A stretch of 64,000 bases of DNA from Curtobacterium herbarum. GTDB taxonomy: Bacteria; Actinomycetota; Actinomycetes; Actinomycetales; Microbacteriaceae. The position numbers and the translations under genes were made by a program. Of the stretch, positions 7,669-15,965 are shown one piece after another (the stretch's first letter is position 1; each line of letters begins with the position of its first letter). Where the stretch lies: positions 2,914,001-2,978,000 of the forward strand of contig NZ_JAFBBT010000001.1 in assembly GCF_016907335.1 (NCBI RefSeq). The letters run 5' to 3'. Under the pieces are notes generated by a model. It was given only the letters and a program-made list of their open reading frames with translations. It did no database searches and was not told where the DNA came from.

Positions 7669-8001
7669 TCACGACTTGGGCTGGTCGTCGACCTCGACGT
7701 GCACGCTGTAGGACTCGGTGCCCTTCGTGCTGATGGTGACGACCGAGTCGTAGACGACGTCGTACCCCTTGGTGTTGACGTCGCAGTGCACCTTCGCGCC
7801 GTCCTTGAGTGCGATGTCGTCGTCCCCGCAGTCGACCTCCGGTGTGGCGTCGGAGATCTTCTGCAGCGCCTTGACCACCGTCGACTCGAAGCTGTCCGGA
7901 CTCACCGTGCGGTACACCGAGGCCGAGGCCGTGCACCCCGCCAGTGTCGTCGCGAGCACCGCCGCCCCGAGGGCGACCCCCATCACGTGCTTGACCTGCA
8001 T
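7669..8001 (-). CDS. DUF4333-type lipoprotein
   Basis: 110 residues. A signal peptide MQVKHVMGVALGAAVLATT is followed by the lipobox LAGC, so it is a lipoprotein on the outer membrane face. The rest has the DUF4333 pattern: two Cys, the first in EVDCGDD and the second in KVHCDV, which would form a disulfide, and a C-terminal beta-hairpin ending VHVEVDD. The function is unknown. A GGGGGA ribosome site and an upstream TAAGGT box (8054-8049) fit the ATG start. It converges with the VanZ-like gene. Confidence 0.78.
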   Translation of the reverse strand: MQVKHVMGVALGAAVLATTLAGCTASASVYRTVSPDSFESTVVKALQKISDATPEVDCGDDDIALKDGAKVHCDVNTKGYDVVYDSVVTISTKGTESYSVHVEVDDQPKS

Positions 8002-8110
8002 CTGCGTCCCCCGTCGTGCGGATCCGGCCCGGGCCCGAGCTTCCCTCGACCTTATCCTTCGTGATCGCTCAGCGGCGGGGTGGCGGGCAGAGCGCGCAGG
8101 TGCACGCGCC

Positions 8111-8116
8111 TACGGT
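8111..8116 (+). promoter_or_regulatory. -10 box (TACGGT) for the GTPase operon
   Basis: TACGGT lies 6 bases before the ATG at 8123, giving a leaderless transcript and fixing the start. Confidence 0.5.
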
Positions 8117-8122
8117 CGGAGC

Positions 8123-9283
8123 ATGGCCTCGACCAGCACCACGATGGAACAGCACATCGCCGTCTTCGGCGGCAGTGGTAGCGGGAAGACCGTGCTGCTC
8201 TCGTCGTTCTACGGTGCGGCGCAGGAGCCGAAGGTGCGGCGGGCGAACCGGTACGCCGTGACCGCCGAGGACCGGGCGCAGGGGCGGGCGCTGCACCGCA
8301 ACTACCTGGGGATGCGGGACAGCTCGACCCTGCCGAGTGCGAACCGCTTCAGTGCCGCCTCGTACCGGTTCGTCATCGAGCCGTCGGCGGACGACCTGCC
8401 GAAGGGCCGATCGAAGCAGAGGGCGGCGAAGCCCCTGGGCATCGTGTGGCACGACTACCCCGGTGAGTGGTTCGAGGAGGACCCGAGCTCGGCGGACGAG
8501 GAAGCCCGCCGTGTCGAGACCTTCCGGTCCCTCCTCAGCGCAGACGTCGCCCTCGTGCTCGTCGACGGACAGCTGCTCGCCGAGAACGCGGGTGAGGAGG
8601 AGCGCTACCTGAAGGCCCTGCTCACCGACTTCCACACCGGGCTCTACGCCCTGCGGGACGACGTGCTCGATGACGGCAAGCGCCTGACCCGGTTCCCCCG
8701 GATCTGGACCCTCGCGCTGTCGAAGGCCGACCTGCTGCCCGACCTGGACGTCGAGGAGTTCCGTGAGCTCGTCATCGGCAAGGCCGGCGGGGAGCTCGAC
8801 GAACTGCGGAGCGTGCTGCAGAGCTTCGTCGAGGACCCCGACGCGCTCGACGTCGGCGAGGACTTCCTGCTGCTGTCCTCGGCGAAGTTCGAGCCGGACG
8901 CCATCGACGTCACCACCCGCACCGGTGTCGACCTGCTGCTGCCGATGACGGCGATGCTGCCGTTCGAGCGGTTCGCGAAGTGGGCCTCCACCCGGCAGCG
9001 CGGCGCGCAGGTCGCCGAGCAGCTGCTGAAGTTCGTCGGCCCGGTCGTCGGGTTCCTCGGCACGTCGAAGTTCGTGAAGTCGAACCTGGTCGGCGCCGCC
9101 GTCAGCATGATCGGCGGCGGGCTCGGCTCGAAGGCCGTCAGCTTCGCGAGCAAGAAGGTCGCGAAGGTGAAGGACCAGGCCGAAGCCGAACGGGAGTTCA
9201 CCACACGCATCCTCGCCCGCTTCGCCGAGGACCTGGACCGCGGGGTCGACGACCGGGTGCTCCGCCGAGGAGACGACGCATGA
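8123..9283 (+). CDS. TRAFAC-like GTPase, DO-GTPase2-type
   Basis: 386 residues. The P-loop is GGSGSGKT (16-23); a switch II/Walker B-like WHDYPGEWF lies at 109-117, with Trp and Phe after the G as in DO-GTPase2-type proteins; the G4-like base-specificity motif is LSKAD (199-203). The middle is charged and helical. Residues about 295-345 are Gly/Val/Phe-rich (VGPVVGFLGTSK and AAVSMIGGGLG) and could touch the membrane. Proteins of this group occur in predicted bacterial conflict or trafficking systems of unknown mechanism. The next gene overlaps by 4 bases, so the two products probably work together. Nucleotide specificity is inferred, not shown. Confidence 0.72.
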   Translation: MASTSTTMEQHIAVFGGSGSGKTVLLSSFYGAAQEPKVRRANRYAVTAEDRAQGRALHRNYLGMRDSSTLPSANRFSAASYRFVIEPSADDLPKGRSKQRAAKPLGIVWHDYPGEWFEEDPSSADEEARRVETFRSLLSADVALVLVDGQLLAENAGEEERYLKALLTDFHTGLYALRDDVLDDGKRLTRFPRIWTLALSKADLLPDLDVEEFRELVIGKAGGELDELRSVLQSFVEDPDALDVGEDFLLLSSAKFEPDAIDVTTRTGVDLLLPMTAMLPFERFAKWASTRQRGAQVAEQLLKFVGPVVGFLGTSKFVKSNLVGAAVSMIGGGLGSKAVSFASKKVAKVKDQAEAEREFTTRILARFAEDLDRGVDDRVLRRGDDA

Positions 9284-9633
9284 GCTTCATCTGGGCCACC
9301 CGCGGCCGCACGTGGGGCTTCCGCTTCCTGGCGACCGAGCAGCCCGGTCAGGACCCGCTCGCCCGCTACGAGGAGGCGTTCGCCGGTGTCCGGGACGTGC
9401 CGGCGACGATCCGGCGCCGGACCGGGTTCCTCGCCGTGCGGTTCCCCGACCCCGAAGGACGGCAGGACCGCTCTGGCCGGCCGATCCCCCACGAGTTCGT
9501 GCTCACCCCGCCGCTCAGCGACTCGGTTCGCTCGGTCGAGGACGCCGTGGCGCAGGTGTGGCCGCTGGTGCGAGAGCGGTACGCCGAGGTGTGGGAACTG
9601 CCGAAGGCGCCGGGCTCTGTGTCCGACGTGTGA
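9280..9633 (+). CDS. small partner protein of the GTPase
   Basis: 117 residues, soluble, no known domain. It starts MSFIWATRGRTWGFRFL and has many aromatic residues in the first 20 positions; the centre holds RFPDPEGRQDRSGRPIPHEFV and the C-terminal half is a likely helix (EDAVAQVWPLVRERYAEVWE). The ATG overlaps the GTPase stop (ATGA), so translation is coupled and about equal amounts are expected. A role as effector, regulator or adaptor of the GTPase is inferred from this arrangement only. Confidence 0.68.
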   Translation: MSFIWATRGRTWGFRFLATEQPGQDPLARYEEAFAGVRDVPATIRRRTGFLAVRFPDPEGRQDRSGRPIPHEFVLTPPLSDSVRSVEDAVAQVWPLVRERYAEVWELPKAPGSVSDV

Positions 9634-9705
9634 CGATCAGCCGAAAACTCGATGGTATTCAGCATCGCGGGCTCTGATCCAGCGTTGTCCACCACTCGGG
9701 GGTCG

Positions 9706-9711
9706 TACGGT
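9706..9711 (+). promoter_or_regulatory. -10 box (TACGGT) for 37-residue membrane peptide
   Basis: TACGGT lies 6 bases before the GTG at 9718; this spacing is the main support for the small gene that follows. Confidence 0.45.
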
Positions 9712-9717
9712 CAGCAC

Positions 9718-9831
9718 GTGAACCCGAATCGCAGACCGTACCGTCGGCCCTCCGCCTTCCCGCTGTGGCTGTGGGTGGTCGCCCCACTCCTCGTCATCGG
9801 CGTGGTCGCCGTCCTGCTCGTCGTGACCTGA
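9718..9831 (+). CDS. 37-residue single-helix membrane peptide
   Basis: The frame begins VNPNRRPYRRPSAF, a basic N-terminus, then has one hydrophobic helix of about 23 residues (LWLWVVAPLLVIG and VVAVLLVV) up to the stop. Positive residues before the helix predict N-in topology. It has a leaderless-type -10 box upstream and a strong hairpin 12 bases after the stop, so it is a complete transcription unit. The family is not recognised. Confidence 0.55.
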   Translation: MNPNRRPYRRPSAFPLWLWVVAPLLVIGVVAVLLVVT

Positions 9832-9843
9832 CCCACGCCCCGC

Positions 9844-9888
9844 GAACGACGAAACCCCCGGAGCCTCTCGGCCCCGGGGGTTTCGTTC
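9844..9888. terminator. bidirectional hairpin terminator
   Basis: Inverted repeat built on GAAACCCCCGG / CCGGGGGTTTC, extended by GAACG / CGTTC at the base. It lies between convergent genes and can serve both the 37-residue peptide gene and the wall-anchored protein gene. Confidence 0.75.
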
Positions 9889-9901
9889 AGTGAGCTGAAG
9901 C

Positions 9902-10468
9902 TCAGACGGTCTCGCGCTGGCGACGGACCGAGCCGCGCACGACGAGCAGGCCGCCACCGAGGACGACTGCGCCACCGGCGACCCAGAGGGCCAGGGCGGA
10001 GATGGTCGAACCCGTGAAGGCGAGCGAACCGTTGGTGCCGTTGACACCGGTCGCACCGTTGCCGGCGGCGACAGCAGCAGCGTCAGCCGGGGCGACCGTG
10101 AAGGACGCGAGGCCGGTGACACCGGAGGTGGCGCCCGTGGCGGTCAGGTTGTAGGTGCCCGAGGCGCCCTGGGGGAAGGTGACCTTGACGACGAGCGCGC
10201 CGGTCGGGGAGGCGGTGTACGCCTTCGAGACGGTCGTGGTCGGCAGCGCACCGAGGGTCACGGCGCCAGCACCGGTGACCTGGACGTTGACGGTCTCGTT
10301 GTTCTGGAACGCGCCATCGGTGAAGCTGACGTTGGCGACGCCACCAGCGACGTAGTTGCCGGAGACGGCAACGCTGGAGTCGGGTGCGTAACCGGCGGCG
10401 TTGGCGGCGGCCGGAGTTGCGAGCAGTGCGGCGCCAGCCAGCACGACCGCGGCGATGATCTTCTTCAT
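9902..10468 (-). CDS. LAxTG-anchored secreted surface protein
   Basis: 188 residues. The signal peptide MKKIIAAVVLAGAALLATP is cleaved near ANAAG. The mature part is beta-rich, Thr/Val/Gly-rich and Ig-like in feel (about residues 28-130), then a low-complexity Ala/Gly/Asn linker. The C-terminus has a sorting signal: LAFTG near 149-153, a hydrophobic helix and a basic tail (VRRQRE). LAxTG is the recognition motif of class E sortases in actinobacteria, so covalent wall anchoring is expected; no sortase gene is in the window. It neighbours the polysaccharide locus. A ribosome site AGGGGA is 8 bases before the ATG. Confidence 0.82.
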   Translation of the reverse strand: MKKIIAAVVLAGAALLATPAAANAAGYAPDSSVAVSGNYVAGGVANVSFTDGAFQNNETVNVQVTGAGAVTLGALPTTTVSKAYTASPTGALVVKVTFPQGASGTYNLTATGATSGVTGLASFTVAPADAAAVAAGNGATGVNGTNGSLAFTGSTISALALWVAGGAVVLGGGLLVVRGSVRRQRETV

Positions 10469-10540
10469 GAAGTAGTTCCCCTAGTTATCTGATCTGACAG
10501 ACCCTGATACCAGAGTCCTGCCTCCGCAGATGTCAATCCC
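10469..10540 (-). promoter_or_regulatory. promoter region of the wall-anchored protein gene
   Basis: On the minus strand a consensus -35 TTGACA (10536-10531) is followed 18 bases later by TGGTAT, a weak -10. This gives a 5' leader of roughly 40 bases with a clear ribosome site, unlike the leaderless promoters elsewhere in the window. The following 10541-10795 shows no gene or clear structure. Confidence 0.55.
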
Positions 10541-10795
10541 CCACGACCGGTGACGGCGAGTGCGATTGGCGAAGTTCCCTCAATCTAGCGGACTTTCTCA
10601 GTCTGTTGCCACCCTTCATGCAACGAATGTGTGAACTGGGGCTGAATCGACTCCCAGGCAACAGCGTTCGTTACCACCGGATCCGACTCGAATCGACTGC
10701 GGGTCCGAGAAAACCCCAGGTCAAGAGGACATCCGGACACTCGAACGTCGATCTTGCAACGAGATGTGAAGCCTCGGTACCCACTCAGCGCGCTG

Positions 10796-10819
10796 GAGAC
10801 CCCCAGGAGTGGGGGTCTC
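10796..10819 (-). terminator. hairpin terminator after DUF4012 gene
   Basis: Perfect 9-bp stem GAGACCCCC / GGGGGTCTC with a 6-base loop, 96 bases after the DUF4012 stop. Confidence 0.6.
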
Positions 10820-10914
10820 GTAACACAGCGCTATGCGGCGACTCACCGCGCTCACATGCGGCAGAGAACGAGGTCCGGACCCTACAGTTCGCCAGCGCAC
10901 GGCCGACGGGCGTC

Positions 10915-12735
10915 TCAACCGACCGGGACCGGCTTCGCGCAGTCGAACTGCAGCGGCTCGACCTTCGACGACCGGACTCCGGGCGTCGACGTCGCTTGCA
11001 CACCGGCCGAGGCGTACTTCGCGTCGCCGAGGTACGCCACGCGGAAGGTGGTGCTCTGCCCCGGTGCCAGCAGCGTCTCGAGTTGTGCGACCGGGTGCTC
11101 GCCGTCGACCGTCGTCTGGAGCGCCGCACCTTTGCCGTCCTGCGATGCGCCGAGGTAGATCGCGTTCGCCGGCGCGTAGACCGCGACGAGGGTCTTGATC
11201 TTGCCGGGCTCGGTCCCGAACGCGCCCCCGCCTGTTACGTAGCGAGGTAGGCTCGTCGCGGCATCGGCCGGAGCGGTGTTCTTGAGTGTGACCTCGACCA
11301 CGGAGGTCGGTCGGCCGTCCTTCCGGCACACCGAGCTGCCGACCGAGACCTTCTTGTCGAGGTAGTAGTCCATCTTCGCGGCGGTGCCGTCGTTCAGGTA
11401 GACGCCGAACTCACGAGTCCGCTTCGACGTCGTGGGCAGTGCGCCCGCGACCGCTGTTCCGGCGATCTGCTTCTGCTCGGCAGCGTCTGCGCTCCAGAGC
11501 CGAAGTCGACCGTCAGCGGTCCCGTCGGCCAGCGCAGCGATGAGCTTCTTCGCGTCGAACCCGCCGCTCGACACTTTGTCGAACACTGCGCTCGCGGCCG
11601 AGGCGAAGAACGCGTCCTGCACCGTCGGGTCCGGGTACTTCGCGTAGACGTCACTGAGCAGGAGCTTCACGGCGTTGTCCGACGTCAGGGTGTCGCCGGT
11701 CGCCAGCTGCACCGGGCCGGTCGCGCGGAGGATGTAGCCCAGGGTCACGGGGTCGATGGCGAGCACGCCGTCGACCTGCTGGCCGAACTTCTGCTTCCAC
11801 ATCTCGCGGGCGAGCGCTCCGGTGACGTCGAACCGCGGGGTCAGGTTGACGTCCTGCATGTAGCGCCCGGTGATGTTGCCGTACAGGCTCGTCGTGTCGG
11901 CCGACAGCGGCAGCACGGGCTGGTCGTACGGGCCGAAGGAGGACCCGGCGGCCTGGTCACCAAGACTGATCGCCCCGTCCTTGGCCTGCAGGAGCGCCAC
12001 TGCTCCCGGGATCCCGCCGCCGGCGCGGAGTTCGGCGTTGTTCTGGAACAGCAGGACGTAGTTCCGGTCCCCGTCGTGTCCGAGCATCGCCGGAGCGAGC
12101 TGCACGACCTTGTTCGCCGTGGCGGCCTGCTGGGAGACGGAACCGAGGGCGTTGCGCAGCCGGTTCACCGCGGCGGTGACCGGCGAGAGCGTCGCGGTGG
12201 TGTCGATCTTCGCTGCGGCAGCGTCGGCGCGCGTCAGGGTCGTGGTGGCCCGGGCCACGGCTGGCTGCGCATCGACGAGCGGCTGCAGGTCGACCCGCCC
12301 GTTCTTCGGGGCGAACCCCTCGGTGTTCAGGTCCCCGATCACGCCGGCGACCGGGCGGACCGCTCCGGTCGCGACGTCATCGACGACCACAGCCACCTGT
12401 CGGACCGCGCGCAGGTTCGTCCCGAAGAACGGTGTGTACTGCGCGGCACCCCACACCGGGTCACCCGTCAGGCTCCGCGCCGATCCGGCGTTGTCTTCCA
12501 GTTCCTGCGCAGTCCGCTTCGCGGCGTCGGAGTCGCCAGCCACGATCTCCGTCTTGAGCGTGTCGACGAGGCTCACCGAGCGCTCGAGGTGCTGCTTGGC
12601 GAGCAGTCCCCTGACACCGACCCAGACGACGGCAGCGAGCAAGAGCAGAACGATGGCGAGGACGATCCACAGCACGACGCGGGCCCCTGACCCCCGGCGT
12701 ACGGCAGCGCGTCGCGACTCGGGCAGGTCGGACAT
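10915..12735 (-). CDS. DUF4012 domain membrane-anchored protein
   Basis: 606 residues. One membrane helix near 20-45 (VVLWIVLAIVLLLLAAVV) anchors a large extracytoplasmic part. The DUF4012 core is recognisable from NYVLLFQNNAELRAGGG near 226-242, followed by NLTPRFDVTGALAREMW and VDGVLAIDPVTLGYIL, a pattern shared with LytR-like DUF4012 proteins. In actinobacteria these genes often sit beside exopolysaccharide genes, as here, but no activity is established. Four Cys residues are sparse and late. A TAGAAT box lies 6 bases before the ATG. It is divergent from the glycosyltransferase operon. Confidence 0.85.
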   Translation of the reverse strand: MSDLPESRRAAVRRGSGARVVLWIVLAIVLLLLAAVVWVGVRGLLAKQHLERSVSLVDTLKTEIVAGDSDAAKRTAQELEDNAGSARSLTGDPVWGAAQYTPFFGTNLRAVRQVAVVVDDVATGAVRPVAGVIGDLNTEGFAPKNGRVDLQPLVDAQPAVARATTTLTRADAAAAKIDTTATLSPVTAAVNRLRNALGSVSQQAATANKVVQLAPAMLGHDGDRNYVLLFQNNAELRAGGGIPGAVALLQAKDGAISLGDQAAGSSFGPYDQPVLPLSADTTSLYGNITGRYMQDVNLTPRFDVTGALAREMWKQKFGQQVDGVLAIDPVTLGYILRATGPVQLATGDTLTSDNAVKLLLSDVYAKYPDPTVQDAFFASAASAVFDKVSSGGFDAKKLIAALADGTADGRLRLWSADAAEQKQIAGTAVAGALPTTSKRTREFGVYLNDGTAAKMDYYLDKKVSVGSSVCRKDGRPTSVVEVTLKNTAPADAATSLPRYVTGGGAFGTEPGKIKTLVAVYAPANAIYLGASQDGKGAALQTTVDGEHPVAQLETLLAPGQSTTFRVAYLGDAKYASAGVQATSTPGVRSSKVEPLQFDCAKPVPVG

Positions 12736-12741
12736 GATCTG

Positions 12742-12747
12742 ATTCTA
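12742..12747 (-). promoter_or_regulatory. -10 box (TAGAAT) for DUF4012 gene
   Basis: TAGAAT on the minus strand ends 6 bases before the ATG at 12735, the closest match to the -10 consensus among the leaderless starts in this window. Confidence 0.55.
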
Positions 12748-12907
12748 GGGTTCCTCACGCCGAGACGCCTCGCTCGGTAGCGCGTCGCTGGATTGCTTGC
12801 CGTTCACGCGGGTCTCCGCATCAGCAAGACAGTCGAGAGCAATGAGTCTTCCTCCACGTTGCACCTACGATTGGTCCGACCGTCCAAGACATCGAGCGGA
12901 GCCATCT

Positions 12908-14014
12908 GTGAAACGATCCGTGGCCATCATCGGTACTCGCGGGTATCCCAGTTACTACGGAGGGTTCGAGACTGCGGTTCGCCGACTCGCACCGTTCCTC
13001 GCGGACGCCGGGTGGGACGTGACCGTGTACGGCCGGAAGGGCTCGGTCCAGGCAGACGACCCCGAGCGCCACGATGGTGTGCGGAGCGTCTACAGCTGGG
13101 GAGTGAACTCGAAGTCGCTCAGCACACTGTCCTTCGGGGCCACCGCAACGGCATCCGCTGTCCTGCGGAAGCCTGATGTGGCCCTGATCATGAACGTTGC
13201 CAACGGGTTCTTCCTGCCTGCCCTCCGCGCTCGAGGCGTTCCCACGCTGCTCAACGTCGACGGCATCGAGTGGGACCGTGCGAAGTGGAACAGAGCCGCG
13301 AAGTCGGTCTTCCGAGCAGGAGCGGTGATGTCGGCTCGCTGGGCTGACGAGCTCGTGTTCGATGCTCGGGCGATCGGCGATCGTTGGAAGCACGAGTTCA
13401 AGGCGGATGGGACCTTCATCCCGTACGGCGGCGACACGCACGAGGAGCTCCCGGTCGACGCAGGCCTGCAGCACCGCGGGTACGTGCTCTACGTCGCCCG
13501 GTTCGTCCCGGAGAACAGCGTCAACGAGTTCTTCCGGGCAGCAGAGGTCCTCTCCCGCCGGTGGCCCGTCGTCATCGTCGGAAGCGACGGGTTCCACGGA
13601 GACTTCGACACGGCTGCGAAGGCGCTCGCAGATGGTTCGTCGCAGATCCAGTGGCTCGGGCACGTCAACGACGACGATCGATTGAAGTCTCTCTGGCAGC
13701 ACGCCGGAGCGTACTTCCACGGGCACAGTGTCGGCGGCACCAACCCTGCGCTGGTCCAGGCGATGGCCAGTGGCGCCCCGACGGTTGCACGAGACACGGT
13801 CTACAACCGCGAGACCTTGGCTGGAACCGGGGTGTTCGTGCAGCCGGATGCAGACTCGATCGTCGAACGAGTGAACGAGATGATGACGTCTGGCGATGGG
13901 GAACGGTTGGGGCAGGCCGCACGTGACCGCGCGCAGACCGAGTACTCCTGGCACGGAGTCTGCAGCGCGTACGAGACGGCACTGGTCGATCTCATCGACA
14001 AGAAACAGCGATGA
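12908..14014 (+). CDS. glycosyltransferase with DUF1972 N-terminus (GT4-type)
   Basis: 368 residues. The N-terminal motif IIGTRGYPSYYGGFETAVRR near 6-25 is the DUF1972 signature of bacterial rhamnosyl/galactosyl-type GT4 enzymes; the C-terminal half holds GGTNPALVQAMASGAPTVA with the donor-phosphate-binding region (the usual E-x7-E is changed). GT-B fold, cytoplasmic or membrane-associated, adding a sugar to a lipid-linked repeat unit. First of four genes that overlap by 4 bases each. The GTG at 12908 begins the conserved part; a TACGAT box at 12866-12871 is a possible promoter. Confidence 0.85.
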   Translation: MKRSVAIIGTRGYPSYYGGFETAVRRLAPFLADAGWDVTVYGRKGSVQADDPERHDGVRSVYSWGVNSKSLSTLSFGATATASAVLRKPDVALIMNVANGFFLPALRARGVPTLLNVDGIEWDRAKWNRAAKSVFRAGAVMSARWADELVFDARAIGDRWKHEFKADGTFIPYGGDTHEELPVDAGLQHRGYVLYVARFVPENSVNEFFRAAEVLSRRWPVVIVGSDGFHGDFDTAAKALADGSSQIQWLGHVNDDDRLKSLWQHAGAYFHGHSVGGTNPALVQAMASGAPTVARDTVYNRETLAGTGVFVQPDADSIVERVNEMMTSGDGERLGQAARDRAQTEYSWHGVCSAYETALVDLIDKKQR

Positions 14015-15090
14015 GGACAGCGACCCGCTCGGTTCGCATCTACCCGGAGCTCCGAGCGGCGCAGGTGCAGCGGGACTCCCGGTTGACGCCTGCGGAAGGC
14101 TGGTTCTTCAGCAGGAACTACGATCTGCCGGCTGCGGACGTTCCGGAGCACTTCGTCGCGATGACCACTCGGTCGGCGATGCGAGCGGTCGCCCGCGGAG
14201 ACGTGCGCCTTCTCGAGGTGCCCGAACTCCTGTGGGCGAGGGAGCTTCCTCGAACGGTCGCGGTCCTGGTGGTCCACAAGATCTGCACGCGCGGTCCGAG
14301 TCGGAGGGTGTTCTACGCGATCGAGAACAACGATCCTCGTCGTGCGCTCTTCGGGATGAGGTCTCTCCCGAAGCCGGCGGTCACCCTCGCCCTGGCGCTC
14401 GTCGGAGGAACCGCTCGGCTCTTGGTCGACGCGATCGCCTTCGGCTCGCGCGGGGCGCAGCAGAGCTACGAGGCGCTGCCGTTCCTCCGCCGGGTGCGGA
14501 GCGCGCTCATCGAGGAACTGCCTGGTCGGCCGACCACGCACGTGCCTGGCTCGAGCGGACGCCGTGGCGCGATCTTCGTGGGCGCGCTCGAAGCACGCAA
14601 GGGGATCGCTGAACTGCAAGCGGCGTGGGAGCAGGTCGAACTGGCCTTGCCGGGAGAAGTCCTGACGATCGTCGGCGATGGCCCCTTGTCCGACGACGTC
14701 CTGACATGGGCTCGGGGCAATGCGGATCGCCGGAAGGTGATGGGCCGTCTCCCCCATGCTCGCGTTGCTGAGCTCCTCCGGGAGAGCGCCGTACTGGTCG
14801 CCCCTTCCCGACGCGACGGCCGTTGGCGCGAGCAGATCGGGCTCCCCATCAAGGAAGCGCTGGCGGCCGGAGTCACCGTGGTCAGCACATCCGACACCGG
14901 GCTTTCGTCGTGGCTCGCCGCCCATGGTCACCTCATCGCGGACGGTACCGACCGTGCGTTGTCGGATGCAGTAGCGACTGCGTTGTCCCAGCCACTCGAT
15001 CCGCAGGCGGTCGTCGCGGCTCTTCCGACCGTAGACGGACGCATCGTGGCCGATCGATGGCTCCGCGTCGGACAGGAGAACGCACGATGA
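14011..15090 (+). CDS. glycosyltransferase, GT4-type
   Basis: 359 residues. The C-terminal domain is typical of GT-B enzymes: RRGAIFVGALEARKGIAELQ near 188-207 with the R-K-G strand, LTIVGDGPLSDDV near 225, and PIKEALAAGVTVVSTSDTG near 290-308. The N-terminal acceptor domain is diverged. It should transfer a sugar during repeat-unit assembly. ATG overlaps the preceding stop and the stop overlaps the next start. Donor and acceptor cannot be told from sequence. Confidence 0.8.
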   Translation: MRTATRSVRIYPELRAAQVQRDSRLTPAEGWFFSRNYDLPAADVPEHFVAMTTRSAMRAVARGDVRLLEVPELLWARELPRTVAVLVVHKICTRGPSRRVFYAIENNDPRRALFGMRSLPKPAVTLALALVGGTARLLVDAIAFGSRGAQQSYEALPFLRRVRSALIEELPGRPTTHVPGSSGRRGAIFVGALEARKGIAELQAAWEQVELALPGEVLTIVGDGPLSDDVLTWARGNADRRKVMGRLPHARVAELLRESAVLVAPSRRDGRWREQIGLPIKEALAAGVTVVSTSDTGLSSWLAAHGHLIADGTDRALSDAVATALSQPLDPQAVVAALPTVDGRIVADRWLRVGQENAR

Positions 15091-15965
15091 CAGGTCGTAC
15101 CGGAGCAGTCGTGGTGCACCACCGTAGCTACGACACCATCGGAGCAGTCGTCTCCGACCTGATGTCAGAAGGAGTTGCGAAGGCCGACATCCTGATCGTC
15201 GACAACAGTGAAGAACAGACGTCGGAGCAGCAGCTGCGGGACGTCGTACCGCCGGAGATCACTCTGCTGTTCGTTGCGAACCAGGGGTACGGGGCGGCCG
15301 TCAACCAGGGAGTACGTGCGATCCAGGCACGTGGTTCCTACGAGTTCCTCCTGGTCGCCACGCACGAGGTCCGCATCGCAGCCGGTTCACTGACCGACCT
15401 CGAAGCGGCGTTCGACGCGGACCCAGCCATGGGTGCTGTGGGCCCGACGCTGCTCACCACAACGGACGACGGTCGAGACGAAGTGTGGTCGACGGGGGGC
15501 AAGCTGACCCGTTGGGCTCGGATCCCGCGGCACCACGACCATCGCGCGGCGCCCGATGTCGTCTTCGCCCGCCGTGAGTCGGCCGTCGTTCGCCGGGTGT
15601 GGCTCGACGGAGCCTTCGTCCTCTACCGAGCTCCGCTCCTGGCCGGCTTCCGCATCGACGAGTCCTTCTTCATGTACGTCGAGGAAGTCGACTTGCACCT
15701 CCGCCTCGAACGTGCGGGCCATGCGATCGGTTGGGTGCCCGCCGCTCGTGTCCACCAGAGCTCCGGCGGGACACCGATGTTCTACCTGGGCCGCAACCTC
15801 GTGTTGCTTCTCCGCCTCAACGGCCAGCGCCTGCGGATCGCATTCGTGCCGTTCGTCGCGCTGCGGGCTGCCCTCCCGCAGTCGATCCGACGGCGCACCG
15901 TGCGGCCCGTTCTCGACGTGGTTCGTGGCATCAGCCGCGGACTCACAGAACGGCTCGCTCGATGA
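15087..15965 (+). CDS. glycosyltransferase family 2
   Basis: 292 residues, GT-A fold. VVVHHRSYDTIGAVVSDL is the first strand; ILIVDNSEE near 35-43 is the nucleotide-sugar contact; NQGYGAAVNQGV near 65-76 is the family N-x-G-x-x-x-x-N motif of rhamnosyltransferase-like GT2 enzymes; the catalytic acid region is FFMYVEEVDLHLRLERAG near 193-210 (E-D/E-V-D). No membrane helix is evident. It adds one sugar to the repeat unit. Coupled by 4-base overlaps to both neighbours. Confidence 0.85.
   Translation: MTGRTGAVVVHHRSYDTIGAVVSDLMSEGVAKADILIVDNSEEQTSEQQLRDVVPPEITLLFVANQGYGAAVNQGVRAIQARGSYEFLLVATHEVRIAAGSLTDLEAAFDADPAMGAVGPTLLTTTDDGRDEVWSTGGKLTRWARIPRHHDHRAAPDVVFARRESAVVRRVWLDGAFVLYRAPLLAGFRIDESFFMYVEEVDLHLRLERAGHAIGWVPAARVHQSSGGTPMFYLGRNLVLLLRLNGQRLRIAFVPFVALRAALPQSIRRRTVRPVLDVVRGISRGLTERLAR

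Noticed and set aside
10541..10795. Possible small gene or RNA in the 446-base gap at 10.5 kb
   Set aside because: No frame with protein-like composition and no clear promoter-terminator pair of its own beyond those of the flanking genes.
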